Origin: DATAAP01 sp041690495
GTDB lineage: Bacteria; Pseudomonadota; Alphaproteobacteria; CACIAM-22H2
Assembly: GCA_041690495.1 (NCBI GenBank)
Contig: JAWLHE010000005.1
Coordinates: 124,001 to 188,000, forward strand
DNA length: 64,000 nucleotides
Reading direction: 5' to 3'
In this document: piece after piece, positions 24,460 to 32,930 of the stretch
How positions within the stretch are numbered: the stretch's first letter is position 1
How the letters are laid out: every line of letters starts with the position of its first letter
The notes under the pieces: model-generated
Told to the model about the DNA's origin: nothing
Databases searched by the model: none
Seen by the model: only the letters and a program-made list of their open reading frames with translations
Translations under genes and position numbers: made by a program

Positions 24460-24884
24460 CACGCCAACGCTTTAGCGAACTGATCTCCGCCTATGGCACC
24501 GACCCGCGACGCTGGCCCGACGCCGAGCGCGATGACGCTCTCGACCTGCTTGCGCGCACGCCATCGCTGCAGGAAGAGATCGACCGCTTGACCGCGCTCG
24601 ACGCTGCGCTCGATTCCTGGACCAATCCGGCCCCGCTCGGACTCGATGCGACAGCGCTCGCCGCGCGCATCAGCGCCACCCCGCAGCCTCGCGCCGATAT
24701 CCGTGCCGCGCGGCGTTTCCGCTGGCCGGCTATCGTCTGGCCCAATGCCGCAGGGTTCGCTGCGGCGGCGGTCGCCGGATTCCTGGTTGGCTGGAGCGGG
24801 CTCGATTCGTCCCTGCTGCCGGCTCCTGTCGAGTCGCTCGACCAGCTGGTGGTCGCCAATGTCATCGAGGATGCGACATGGTGA
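24456..24884 (+). CDS. Probable anti-sigma factor, single-pass membrane protein
   Basis: A 142-residue protein starting at an ATGA overlap with the sigma gene. The N-terminal 75 residues are cytoplasmic and charged (RRWPDAERDDALDLLARTPS). One membrane helix follows at about 102-122 (GFAAAAVAGFLVGWSGL), with a short outer tail. There is no zinc-binding HxxxCxxC, so it is not a ZAS-type anti-sigma. The role is inferred from position and topology. Confidence 0.75.
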   Translation: MTRQRFSELISAYGTDPRRWPDAERDDALDLLARTPSLQEEIDRLTALDAALDSWTNPAPLGLDATALAARISATPQPRADIRAARRFRWPAIVWPNAAGFAAAAVAGFLVGWSGLDSSLLPAPVESLDQLVVANVIEDATW

Positions 24885-25369
24885 GCGAAGCACGCCCGCG
24901 CCGACCGTGGTTCACGATCCTTCTCGTCGGCTCTCTCGGCCTCAACCTGTTCATGGGCGGCCTGCTCGCCGGTCACTGGTTCGGCGGACCGCAGGGGCCG
25001 CGCACGATCGCCACCGGACAATCCCGCGGACCCGGCGGGTCGCCGAGCCGGATGATCACCGACCGGATGGCGGCGGCTTTGCCCGCCGAGCACCGCGCCG
25101 GGTTCGAGGCGGTCATGGCGAAGCACCGCCCGGCCGTCGCCGAGGCTACGGCTCGATTCCATGAATCGCGCAACAAGGTCCGCGGTGTGCTCGCCGAGGA
25201 CACGTTTGACCCTGCCGCCCTCGACCGGGCCTTTGCCGAGCAGCGCGCGCGCAGCACTGCATTGCAGATTGCCATTCAGGCCTCGATCGCCGAGGCCGCT
25301 TCCAACCTGCCGCCGGAGGCACGCCAGCGCCTCGCCGACTGGCGCGCGCACAGCCGTCGGCAGCGCTGA
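24878..25369 (+). CDS. Periplasmic heavy-metal sensor-like protein (CpxP/Spy-type)
   Basis: A 163-residue protein with an N-terminal membrane anchor or signal (FTILLVGSLGLNLFMGGLLA). An all-helical periplasmic domain follows with the LPAEHRAGFEAVM and HESRNKVRGVLAEDTFD patterns of the metal-resistance / Spy family. Relatives bind metal or sense misfolded protein and feed back on a membrane regulator. It overlaps the anti-sigma gene by seven bases, so the three products probably form one envelope-sensing circuit. Confidence 0.8.
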   Translation: MVSEARPRRPWFTILLVGSLGLNLFMGGLLAGHWFGGPQGPRTIATGQSRGPGGSPSRMITDRMAAALPAEHRAGFEAVMAKHRPAVAEATARFHESRNKVRGVLAEDTFDPAALDRAFAEQRARSTALQIAIQASIAEAASNLPPEARQRLADWRAHSRRQR

Positions 25370-25371
25370 TA

Positions 25372-26007
25372 TCAGCCGCGTGCGCGGCCGATGATCGACA
25401 GGAATTCGCGCCGCGTCTTGTGATCGCTACGGAAGGCGCCGAGCATGCGGCTCGTCACCATGCTAACGCCGGGTTTGTGCACGCCGCGCGTCGTCATGCA
25501 TTGATGGGCCGCCTCGATCACCACCGCGACGCCACGCGGCCGCAGGACCTCGCTGATCGTGTTGGCGATCTGCGCAGTCAGCTTCTCCTGGATCTGCAGG
25601 CGCTTCGAATACGCCTCGATTACCCGGGCCAGCTTTGAAATTCCGACGATGCGCTTGTGCGGCAGATAGGCGACATGCGCCCTGCCGATGATCGGCGCCA
25701 GATGATGCTCGCAGAACGACTCGACACCGATGTCCTGCAGCACCACCATTTCGTCATAACCGTCGGTTTCCTCGAAGGTGCGGCGCAGGAATTCCTCGGG
25801 ATCGACCGCATAGCCGCCGAACCATTCCTCGTAGGCGCGCACCACGCGCGCCGGCGTGTCGAGCAAGCCCTCGCGCGCCGAATCGTCACCCGCCCAGCGC
25901 AGGAGAGTGCGCACAGCCTGTTCCGCATCGGCGCGGCTCGGGCGCTCCTCGTCCGCCATCCGTTTGCCGCGCTCGGCCTGGTTCGAAATCCGTCCGGTGG
26001 AGTCCAT
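25372..26007 (-). CDS. folE: GTP cyclohydrolase I
   Basis: A 211-residue type IA enzyme that converts GTP to dihydroneopterin triphosphate, the first step of folate or queuosine-pterin synthesis. The zinc ligands are visible: Cys and His in ESFCEHHLAPIIGRAHVAYL and Cys in EAAHQCMTTRGV. The C-terminal RREFLSIIG is typical. The ATG at 26007 gives a length close to the family; MADEERP (near 25960) is also possible. It ends two bases from the convergent CpxP-like gene. Confidence 0.95.
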   Translation of the reverse strand: MDSTGRISNQAERGKRMADEERPSRADAEQAVRTLLRWAGDDSAREGLLDTPARVVRAYEEWFGGYAVDPEEFLRRTFEETDGYDEMVVLQDIGVESFCEHHLAPIIGRAHVAYLPHKRIVGISKLARVIEAYSKRLQIQEKLTAQIANTISEVLRPRGVAVVIEAAHQCMTTRGVHKPGVSMVTSRMLGAFRSDHKTRREFLSIIGRARG

Positions 26008-26355
26008 GCCCACTCGTCCCCTCTCGGTCCTTTTCTGGGCCGGATACATCCTCCGGTCAACAGCGTAGCCTTACGCCAGAATGGATGAGCCGAATGCGGA
26101 AAAGGTTCCCGGAAACCGCGACTCTCCAGGATCTCTCATATAAAGCAATGTGATAGCAGCGGAGGCGCGAGCTAGACGCGACGGCGTGCCGGCGGTTGCA
26201 CCGTCCGGGCGGTCGCCGTGCCGGGCGGCATCTCGAGGCCCATCCGAACCGCTGCAGGTCTGCGAAAAAGCCTAGACCATGGGCAGCCGGCATATCATGG
26301 TCTCGTGCTGCGCCGTGACCCGGCGCATCGCCAAGGAGGCCCCACGGGGAGACGA
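26008..26355. other. Non-coding gap between folE and the SDR operon
   Basis: This stretch should hold divergent promoters for folE and the SDR operon. I find no convincing promoter pair or RNA. A 26-codon frame (ATG at 26279) ends in a TGA overlapping the SDR start codon and could act as a coupled leader peptide, but nothing else supports it. Confidence 0.4.
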
Positions 26356-27132
26356 ATGAAGAAGCCGCTCGAAGGCCAGAAGGTCATCGTCACAGCCGGC
26401 GCGGCCGGCATCGGACAGGCCATCGCCAGACAGTTCCTGGACCATGGAGCCCAGGTGTTCATCTGCGACGTGGACCAGGCCGCACTCGATGCGTTCGGCA
26501 AGGTGAATCCCAAGGCGAAGGGCATCCTTGCCGACGTTGCCGACGAGAAGCAGGTCGGCCGCCTGTTCGAGGCCGCGACGGGCTTCCTGGGCGGTCTCGA
26601 CGTTCTCGTGAACAATGCCGGGATTGCCGGGCCCACGGCGCCGGTCGAAGAGATCTCGGTCGAGGACTGGCGCCGGACACTCGCAGTCAATCTGGAAGGG
26701 CAGTTCCTGTGTGCGCGGCGGGCAGTGCCACTGCTGCGCCGCTCGGGCGGTGGCGCCATCATCAACCTGTCCTCCGCCGCCGGCCGATTCGGGTTCGCAC
26801 GGCGCACCCCCTACTCCGCGTCGAAATGGGGCGTCGTCGGCTTTACCAAGAGCCTCGCGATCGAGCTCGGGCCGGACAATATCCGCGTCAACGCCATTCT
26901 GCCCGGCGCGGTGGACGGCCCCCGCATCCGTCGCGTCATCGCCGCGAAGGCGGAATCGCTCGGCGTTCCGGCGGCGGAGATGGAGAAGCGGTATGTGTCG
27001 CAGGCCTCGCTGCAGCGCTTGGTGACGGCCGACGACATCGCCGGCATGGCGGTCTTCCTTGCCAGCCCTGCCGGCTACAACATCTCCGGCCAGGCGCTCG
27101 CGGTCGACGCCGATACCCAGTACATCGTCTGA
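26356..27132 (+). CDS. SDR family oxidoreductase heading a beta-hydroxyacid operon
   Basis: A 258-residue short-chain dehydrogenase: TAGAAGIGQAIA cofactor loop (first Gly of TGxxxGIG replaced by Ala), NNAG, catalytic Ser in NLSSAAG and YSASK. The C-terminus NISGQALAVDADTQYIV is typical of a subgroup often found with BKACE genes. GGGGAGACGA precedes the ATG. It starts a four-gene run whose members are 6-13 bases apart, implying one transcript. It may oxidise a side-chain alcohol of the operon substrate. Confidence 0.9.
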   Translation: MKKPLEGQKVIVTAGAAGIGQAIARQFLDHGAQVFICDVDQAALDAFGKVNPKAKGILADVADEKQVGRLFEAATGFLGGLDVLVNNAGIAGPTAPVEEISVEDWRRTLAVNLEGQFLCARRAVPLLRRSGGGAIINLSSAAGRFGFARRTPYSASKWGVVGFTKSLAIELGPDNIRVNAILPGAVDGPRIRRVIAAKAESLGVPAAEMEKRYVSQASLQRLVTADDIAGMAVFLASPAGYNISGQALAVDADTQYIV

Positions 27133-27145
27133 AGGCGGCAGGGTC

Positions 27146-28081
27146 ATGAAGATCGGACTCGTCGGCGCCGGATTGATCGGCCGCGCCTGGGCCATCGTCT
27201 TCGCCCGCGCCGGCTTCGACGTGGCGATCTGGGACGGCGATAAGACGGCGACCGCAGGCTCGCTCGAGTTCATCAAAGCCCGGCTCGACGATCTCGCCGC
27301 CGCCAGGCTGGTCGATGACGTCCAGGGGACGCTCCGGCGAATCCGGCCGACCGATGGGCTGGAGGACGCGCTTGCCGGCGCAGGTTATGTCCAGGAGAAC
27401 CTGCCCGAAGTGCTCGACATCAAGCGCGCGATCTACGCGAAGCTCGATGCACTTGCGCCCGCCGACGTCATCCTGGCGAGCTCGACTTCGTCGATCCCGG
27501 CCTCCACCTTCACCGAGGGCTTGAAAGGACGTGCGCGCTGCCTGGTCGCGCACCCGGTCAATCCGCCCTATCTCATCCCGCTGGTGGAGCTGTGCGGCGC
27601 GCCGTGGACCGACCGCGGCGTCGTCGCAAGGGCGCGGTCGCTGCTCGAACGAGCGGGGCAGGTCCCGATCACGATCACGCGCGAGCTCCACGGATTCGTG
27701 CTGAACCGGCTCCAGGGTGCACTCCTGAACGAGGCATTCCGGCTCGTCGAGGATGGCTACGTCACGCCGTCGGATCTCGACAAGACGATCGCGCACGGAC
27801 TCGGCTTGCGCTGGTCCTTCATGGGCCCGTTCGAGACGATCGATCTCAATGCGCCCGGCGGGCTACGCGACTATTGCCAACGTTACGGTGCGCTCTATTA
27901 CGATATGGCGAAACAGCAGGCCGATCCGCGGCCCTGGACCGGTGTCGTCGACCGGCTCGAGTGCGAGCGCCGCGAGGTGCTGCCGGCGAGCGGGCTCGCC
28001 GAGCGGCAGATCTGGCGCGACCGCCGCCTCATGGCGCTCGCCGCACACAAGAAATCGATGCAGGGAAACGAGAAGGAGTGA
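27146..28081 (+). CDS. 3-hydroxyacyl-CoA / carnitine-type dehydrogenase family protein
   Basis: A 311-residue NAD-dependent beta-hydroxyacid dehydrogenase. VGAGLIGRAWAIVFARAG is the nucleotide-binding loop, QENLPEVLDIK carries the conserved Glu, and VAHPVNPPYLIPLVEL the catalytic His. The length and C-terminal domain resemble L-carnitine dehydrogenase and lambda-crystallin-like enzymes more than fatty-acid HADs. It is followed six bases later by a BKACE enzyme, the same pair that oxidises and splits carnitine in pseudomonads. Confidence 0.9.
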   Translation: MKIGLVGAGLIGRAWAIVFARAGFDVAIWDGDKTATAGSLEFIKARLDDLAAARLVDDVQGTLRRIRPTDGLEDALAGAGYVQENLPEVLDIKRAIYAKLDALAPADVILASSTSSIPASTFTEGLKGRARCLVAHPVNPPYLIPLVELCGAPWTDRGVVARARSLLERAGQVPITITRELHGFVLNRLQGALLNEAFRLVEDGYVTPSDLDKTIAHGLGLRWSFMGPFETIDLNAPGGLRDYCQRYGALYYDMAKQQADPRPWTGVVDRLECERREVLPASGLAERQIWRDRRLMALAAHKKSMQGNEKE

Positions 28082-28087
28082 CGCCGA

Positions 28088-29023
28088 ATGGCCGAGGCAC
28101 GCAAAGTCATTATTACCTGTGCCGTGACGGGGTCGATTCATACCCCGACCATGTCGCCGCATCTGCCGATCACGCCGGACGAAGTGGCCCAGGCGGCGAT
28201 CGGCGCGGCCGAGGCCGGCGCCGCGATCATCCATCTTCACGCCCGGGACCCCAAGGACGGCAGGCCCACGCCCTCGCCCGACGTGTTCATGCAGTTCCTG
28301 CCGCGCATCAAGCAGTCGACCGACGCGGTGATAAATATCACCACCGGGGGCGGCCATGGCATGACGGTGCTGGAGCGGTTGGCGGCGCCACTCAAGACCA
28401 GTCCCGAGATGTGCTCACTCAACATGGGTTCGATGAATTTCGGGCTCTACCCGATGCTGCAGCGCTACAAAACCTGGAAGCACGACTGGGAACCGACCTA
28501 CCTGGAGAACTCGCGCGACTTCATCTTCCGTAATACGTTCAAGGACATCGAGTTCATCCTCAAGGAGCTGGGCGAGAAGCACGGCACCCGATTCGAGTTC
28601 GAGTGCTACGACGTGGGCCACCTCTACAATCTCGCGCATTTTCTCGACCGCAAGCTGGTCAAGCCTCCGCTCTTCGTGCAGACGATCTTCGGCATCCTCG
28701 GCGGCATCGGCGCCGACCCGGAAAACCTCGCGCACATGAAACGCATTGCCGACAAGCTGTTCGGCGACCAGTACAAGTGGTCGGTTCTCGCGGCGGGGCG
28801 GCATCAGCTGCCGTTCGTCACCCAGGCTGCGATCATGGGCGGCAACGTGCGCGTCGGCCTCGAGGACAGCCTCTATATCGGCAAGGGGGAGCTGGCGAAG
28901 AGCAACGCGGACCAGGTCCGCAAGATCCGCACAATCCTCGAGGCACTGTCGCTCGAGGTCGCCACGCCCAAGGAGGCGCGCGCCATGCTCGCCCTCAAGG
29001 GCGGCGATCGCGTGACGTTCTAG
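28088..29023 (+). CDS. Beta-keto acid cleavage enzyme (BKACE, DUF849)
   Basis: A 311-residue TIM-barrel enzyme. It has VIITCAVTGSIHTPTMSPHL at the start, zinc ligands in AAIIHLHARDP, NITTGGG, and the catalytic Glu in VGLEDSLYIGKG. The family transfers the acyl part of a beta-keto acid to acetyl-CoA, giving a new CoA ester plus acetoacetate (as for 3-keto-5-aminohexanoate and dehydrocarnitine). The substrate depends on pocket residues I cannot assign by eye. Preceded by AAGGAGTGACG. Confidence 0.93.
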   Translation: MAEARKVIITCAVTGSIHTPTMSPHLPITPDEVAQAAIGAAEAGAAIIHLHARDPKDGRPTPSPDVFMQFLPRIKQSTDAVINITTGGGHGMTVLERLAAPLKTSPEMCSLNMGSMNFGLYPMLQRYKTWKHDWEPTYLENSRDFIFRNTFKDIEFILKELGEKHGTRFEFECYDVGHLYNLAHFLDRKLVKPPLFVQTIFGILGGIGADPENLAHMKRIADKLFGDQYKWSVLAAGRHQLPFVTQAAIMGGNVRVGLEDSLYIGKGELAKSNADQVRKIRTILEALSLEVATPKEARAMLALKGGDRVTF

Positions 29024-29025
29024 CC

Positions 29026-29493
29026 ATGGAGCTGCGCGCGCCGATCGAGGTGGGGATCGCGGTGCGCGATTTGCCGCGCATGGTCGATTTCTATGTTCGC
29101 GTGCTCGGCTGCAGGAAGATATCGGAGATCGTGGTGCCGGCCGATAAGACCCGCCTCAACGGCCTTGCGACGGACGGCTGTACGATCGTACGGGTCGAAA
29201 CGTCCTATGGCGAGCGGATCAAGCTGCTGGCGGCGCCATCGACCCTGCCTGGCGAATCACCGCGATGGCTGCTCGACCGCTCCGGCCTCGCCTATCTCAC
29301 CTTCATCATCGACGACATCGATGGCTGTCATGCACGGCTCAAGGCGCATGGCGTCACCCTGGCGAGCGAGCAGCCGGTCGAGAACCGGGCAGGCATTCGG
29401 GTCCTGTTCTTCTCGGACCCGGAAGGCAACGTGCTGGAACTGGTCGAGTACGCTGATCTCGCCAGCTACCGGCCTGATCTGGCGAAGCCCTAG
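29026..29493 (+). CDS. VOC/glyoxalase-family protein
   Basis: A 155-residue protein with two beta-alpha-beta-beta-beta modules. It opens EVGIAVRDLPRMVDFYVRVL and closes VLFFSDPEGNVLELVEYAD, the usual vicinal-oxygen-chelate signatures with candidate His/Glu ligands (Glu in LELVEY). It starts two bases after the BKACE stop, last in the operon. Its chemistry (isomerase, lyase or dioxygenase) cannot be read directly. Confidence 0.85.
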   Translation: MELRAPIEVGIAVRDLPRMVDFYVRVLGCRKISEIVVPADKTRLNGLATDGCTIVRVETSYGERIKLLAAPSTLPGESPRWLLDRSGLAYLTFIIDDIDGCHARLKAHGVTLASEQPVENRAGIRVLFFSDPEGNVLELVEYADLASYRPDLAKP

Positions 29494-29960
29494 GCGGCGC
29501 TAGCGGACGGCGTCACGGGGCGCGCCACGGGCCCGGTCACGGACAGGCCGGAGGGCTTCGTTTCCGTCGCGGCCTTGTCGGCCTTCTCGGGGTCCCAGCG
29601 CTTGCAGGCGCCGTCGATCACGGCCCCCGTCTCGACCGTGAGCGACTCGTAGAAGACGTCGCCGGCGACCTTCGCGCTCTTGGTGATCTCGACGATGCGC
29701 GCCCTGATCGGGCCGGTCACCGAGCCCTGGATCTGGACCTTGTCGGCCTTCACCTCGCCGCGCACGGCGCCGGCCTGCCCGATCGTGAGCGCCCTCGCCT
29801 TGACGTTGCCGTCGACAGCGCCATCGAGCTGGATGTCGCCCTCGCTCGTCACGTTGCCGATGACGCGGAACTCCGCGCTGACTATCGACGGCATTCCCTT
29901 TCCGGAACCCGAGCTGATCATGCCGCTGCCCTTTCCGTTCGACTTAGTTCTGGAAAACAT
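29490..29960 (-). CDS. Bactofilin (polymer-forming cytoskeletal protein)
   Basis: A 156-residue bactofilin. Its core of short beta-helix repeats runs from IVSAEFRVIGNVTSEGDIQL to VFYESLTVETGAVIDGAC. Flexible Ser/Gly and Pro/Ala-rich ends flank it. Bactofilins polymerise without nucleotide and position cell-wall enzymes. The ATG at 29960 lies inside the last codons of the upstream M23 peptidase gene (17-base overlap), with GGAGG nine bases before it. The M23-bactofilin pairing is widely conserved and implies a joint role in shape or wall remodelling. Confidence 0.92.
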   Translation of the reverse strand: MFSRTKSNGKGSGMISSGSGKGMPSIVSAEFRVIGNVTSEGDIQLDGAVDGNVKARALTIGQAGAVRGEVKADKVQIQGSVTGPIRARIVEITKSAKVAGDVFYESLTVETGAVIDGACKRWDPEKADKAATETKPSGLSVTGPVARPVTPSASAA

Positions 29961-31068
29961 TCGCGCGTGCCTCCACAAATTTGCGGGGATCCATGGTCTT
30001 GCCGTTGAACAAGATCTCGTAGTGCAGATGCGGGCTGGTGCTGCGGCCGGTCGAGCCGACCAGGCCGATCTTGTCGTGCGGCGCTACGGACTGGCCCTTG
30101 CGGACGCCGATCTGCGAGAGATGACCGTATCGCGTCCGGATGCCATAGCCGTGGTCGATCTCGATCATGTTTCCGTACACGCCGTTGCGACCCGCATGAA
30201 TGACCTTGCCCGCAGCGCGGACCCTGATCTCGGTCCCGGCGGGGGCAACCATGTCGAGGCCGTTGTGAACCGCGAGATTGCCGTTGAACGGATCCTTGCG
30301 GAGGCCGAACGGACTGGACAGGTAGTATTTCGCCAATGGCTTCCCGATCGGCAGGGAACGCATTCCCTGCCGAAGCGAGGAGAGGCGATTAAGCTTGTTG
30401 CCCAGTTTGATGAGATCGGCCTGCGCCGGATGTCCGCGCGCGATGCGGCGCGCATCGATGAAGGGGCCGCCTGCACCCTTGTCTCGCGGGGCCAGCGCCA
30501 GCATCCGCCCGGCATCGATGCCGAGCCGGGAGACATTGCGCGACGAGCGCTCGAGGGCCGACTTCGCCCGCTTGATAAGCTCCTGGATGGCTTCATGCTG
30601 CGCCGCGAGCGCGTTGGCGCGCTTCTCGACGGCGCTTGCGCCGGCCGCAAGGCGCTGGCGCTCCGCGTCGATGCGGTCGCGCTCCTGCGCCAGACGCTGC
30701 CGCTCGGCCTCGCTTTCCGTCAGGCGCCGCTCAAGCGCGGCAACGCGGTCCTCCGGGGTAATCACGGTGGCCATCACGGGCGGCCGCTCGGTCGCTTCCT
30801 CCCCGAAGGCGATTACAGCAGGCTCAGCCGCCGGACTGTTGAAAACGCGCTCATAGAGCAATCGGACCGATGCGATCTCATCGAAGCGCAGATCGGCGAG
30901 GTGATCCCTTGCCAGATTCGCGACCGGTGCCGCGGCAATCCCGGCCAGCGCGAGAATTGCGCAGCCGGCATAGAGCTTCTGGCGCAGCGGCGACAACCGG
31001 ATGTAACGCACACCTTCCGCAGTGCGGACGATGATCTGGCGCTCGGGGAAACAGTTCGCGATACCCAT
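29944..31068 (-). CDS. M23-family peptidoglycan endopeptidase, membrane anchored
   Basis: A 374-residue protein. A short cytoplasmic N-terminus leads to one membrane helix near residues 31-51 (LYAGCAILALAGIAAAPVA). A long coiled coil follows at about 100-200 (ALERRLTESEAERQRLAQER). The C-terminal M23 domain starts at LSSPFGLRKDPF. Zinc ligands are visible as HNGLDM (His, Asp) and the final His of HLHYE, with catalytic His before it. It cuts peptidoglycan cross-bridges. It resembles LmdC-type partners of bactofilins. A seven-base inverted repeat (TGTTGCA/TGCAACA) lies at 31128-31150 upstream. Confidence 0.93.
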   Translation of the reverse strand: MGIANCFPERQIIVRTAEGVRYIRLSPLRQKLYAGCAILALAGIAAAPVANLARDHLADLRFDEIASVRLLYERVFNSPAAEPAVIAFGEEATERPPVMATVITPEDRVAALERRLTESEAERQRLAQERDRIDAERQRLAAGASAVEKRANALAAQHEAIQELIKRAKSALERSSRNVSRLGIDAGRMLALAPRDKGAGGPFIDARRIARGHPAQADLIKLGNKLNRLSSLRQGMRSLPIGKPLAKYYLSSPFGLRKDPFNGNLAVHNGLDMVAPAGTEIRVRAAGKVIHAGRNGVYGNMIEIDHGYGIRTRYGHLSQIGVRKGQSVAPHDKIGLVGSTGRSTSPHLHYEILFNGKTMDPRKFVEARANVFQN

Positions 31069-31257
31069 CGCATGGCCCTCCCTTAGAGCGTCACGGGACA
31101 GTTGAGGCGCCCCGTGGTTGCCGCTCGTGTTGCAGCGTCCGGTTGCAACACCCGACAGGAAGTCTGATTGTTTCTGTTCGGTCCCATCGGGCCTCCGACC
31201 ACGCTTCCCGTCGAATGATATCCGGCGCTCTTGCCGAAACCCTCGGCTGGCAGCGCC

Positions 31258-32061
31258 TTATCGCCGGTCGGACAGTCTCAATTGCCGATTGACCCAGGCG
31301 GCCAGCGCTGCAAGCCCGAACACCACTATCACGAGAATGGTGGCCAGAGCGTTAACCTGAGGCGAAAGCCCGAGCCGCAGGCTAGAGTAGATCGCCATCG
31401 GCAAGGTCGTGGCGCCGGGCCCGGTCGCGAAGCTCGCGATTACGAGGTCGTCGAGCGACAACGTGAAGGCGAGCAACCAGCCCGCCGCCAGGGCCGGAGA
31501 CAGCATCGGCATGGTTACCGTGAAAAAAACCCTTACAGGGCGGGCACCTAGATCGTACGCCGCCTCCTCGATCGCGCGATCGAATCCGGCCAGGCGCGCC
31601 TGGACGATCACCGCGACAAAGGCAAGAGAGAGCGTTGCGTGCGCGATGACGATGGTGCCGAACCCGCGGCTTACGGGTATCAGCCGGTCGACCGATACAA
31701 ATGTAAGCAGGAGTGATAAACCGGTGACAACTTCCGGCATGACCAGCGGAACAGCCAGCAGGGCCGCGAACATCCAGCGAAACCTGAACCGGCCATAGCG
31801 TCCCAGCGCGAACCCGGCAAGCGTGCCGATCGCCAGTGCCAGTGTGGCGCTGGCCGCGGCAACGGCGAGGCTGAGCCAAGCCGCGTCGATTACCCGCTCA
31901 TTGTGCAGCAGCGCGCCGTACCAGCGCGTGGAGAACCCGGTCCACACAGAGACCAGCCGCGATTCGTTGAACGAAAACGCGATCAGCAGCAGGATCGGCA
32001 CATAGAGAAACGCATAGCCGAGCGCAAGGATTGCCCACAGAGCGGATCCCCGCCCCTTCAT
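31258..32061 (-). CDS. potC: Polyamine ABC transporter permease, PotC-like
   Basis: A 267-residue six-helix permease. The EAA loop reads EEAAYDLGARPVRVFFTVTM, which docks on the PotA-type ATPase. The opening YAFLYVPILLLIAFSFNESR is typical of PotC/PotI. It starts at an ATGA overlap with the PotB-like gene and is last in the pot operon, so it forms half of the membrane channel for putrescine or spermidine uptake. Confidence 0.92.
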   Translation of the reverse strand: MKGRGSALWAILALGYAFLYVPILLLIAFSFNESRLVSVWTGFSTRWYGALLHNERVIDAAWLSLAVAAASATLALAIGTLAGFALGRYGRFRFRWMFAALLAVPLVMPEVVTGLSLLLTFVSVDRLIPVSRGFGTIVIAHATLSLAFVAVIVQARLAGFDRAIEEAAYDLGARPVRVFFTVTMPMLSPALAAGWLLAFTLSLDDLVIASFATGPGATTLPMAIYSSLRLGLSPQVNALATILVIVVFGLAALAAWVNRQLRLSDRR

Positions 32062-32930
32062 CCGCGCGCCCTCGATTTGTCGGCGGGCACGAGCATGTGC
32101 TGAAGAATGCCGATCGGTACGACAAGGAGCAGGACCAAAGCCACCGAAATCGCCGCGGCTGCCGGCCAGTCGCGATTGCCGAAGAATTCGCTCCAGAGAA
32201 TGCGGCCGATCATCGGCGTATCGGGCCCGCCGAGCAGATCGGGAATCACGAACTCCCCGGCCGCTGGGATGAAGACCAGCAGCAAGCCGGCGATCACGCC
32301 GGGAAGCGACAGGGGCAGCGTGATGGACAGGAACGTGCGCCACGGCCCGGCGCCGAGATCGACCGCAGCTTCGATCAGGCTCCGGTCGATTTTCTCCAGA
32401 CTGATATAGAGCGGAAGGATCATGAAGGGCAGGTAGCCGTAGACGATTCCGAGATGCACGGCGAAGGCGTTGTTGATCAGGACCAGCGGCTCGTCTACCA
32501 GCCCGAGCCAGAGAAGCACCGCATTGATCAGCCCGGTCGGCCGCAGCAGCGCCATCCATGCGTAAACGCGGATCAGGAACGAAGTCCAGAACGGCAGGAT
32601 CACCAGCGCCAGCAGCACGCCGCGCCACGTGGCCGACGCCCTGGCGATCGCATAGGCCATCGGATATCCAATCAGCAGGCAAATCGCGCTGGACGCCGCG
32701 GCGATCCGAACCGAGTTCCAATAGGCTTCGGCGTAGAGGCTGTCGTTCGCGATCAAGCGGTAGCTGTCGAGCGTCAGGCCAGGGGCGAAGGGCGGCCGGG
32801 CGTCGACCGGATATGACAGGCTGATCGTCAGCGCTACGGCAAAGGGCGCCACAACGAACAGACCAAGCCAGACAGACGGCACCCCGAGAACGGCCGCGCG
32901 GAACCAGTCGCAGTTCTCTCGCACCGTCAT
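32058..32930 (-). CDS. potB: Polyamine ABC transporter permease, PotB-like
   Basis: A 290-residue permease with six predicted helices. It has the EAA loop LIEAAVDLGAGPWRTFLSIT and the PotB/PotH-type segment FVIPDLLGGPDTPMIGRILW. The ATG at 32930 overlaps the stop of the ATPase gene by one base (TGATG), showing translational coupling. The upstream extension of the frame is inside potA and is not used. Confidence 0.92.
   Translation of the reverse strand: MTVRENCDWFRAAVLGVPSVWLGLFVVAPFAVALTISLSYPVDARPPFAPGLTLDSYRLIANDSLYAEAYWNSVRIAAASSAICLLIGYPMAYAIARASATWRGVLLALVILPFWTSFLIRVYAWMALLRPTGLINAVLLWLGLVDEPLVLINNAFAVHLGIVYGYLPFMILPLYISLEKIDRSLIEAAVDLGAGPWRTFLSITLPLSLPGVIAGLLLVFIPAAGEFVIPDLLGGPDTPMIGRILWSEFFGNRDWPAAAAISVALVLLLVVPIGILQHMLVPADKSRARG

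Noticed and set aside
26279..26359. 26-codon leader frame overlapping the SDR start
   Set aside because: No ribosome site, no conserved residues to judge, and such short frames are common by chance.
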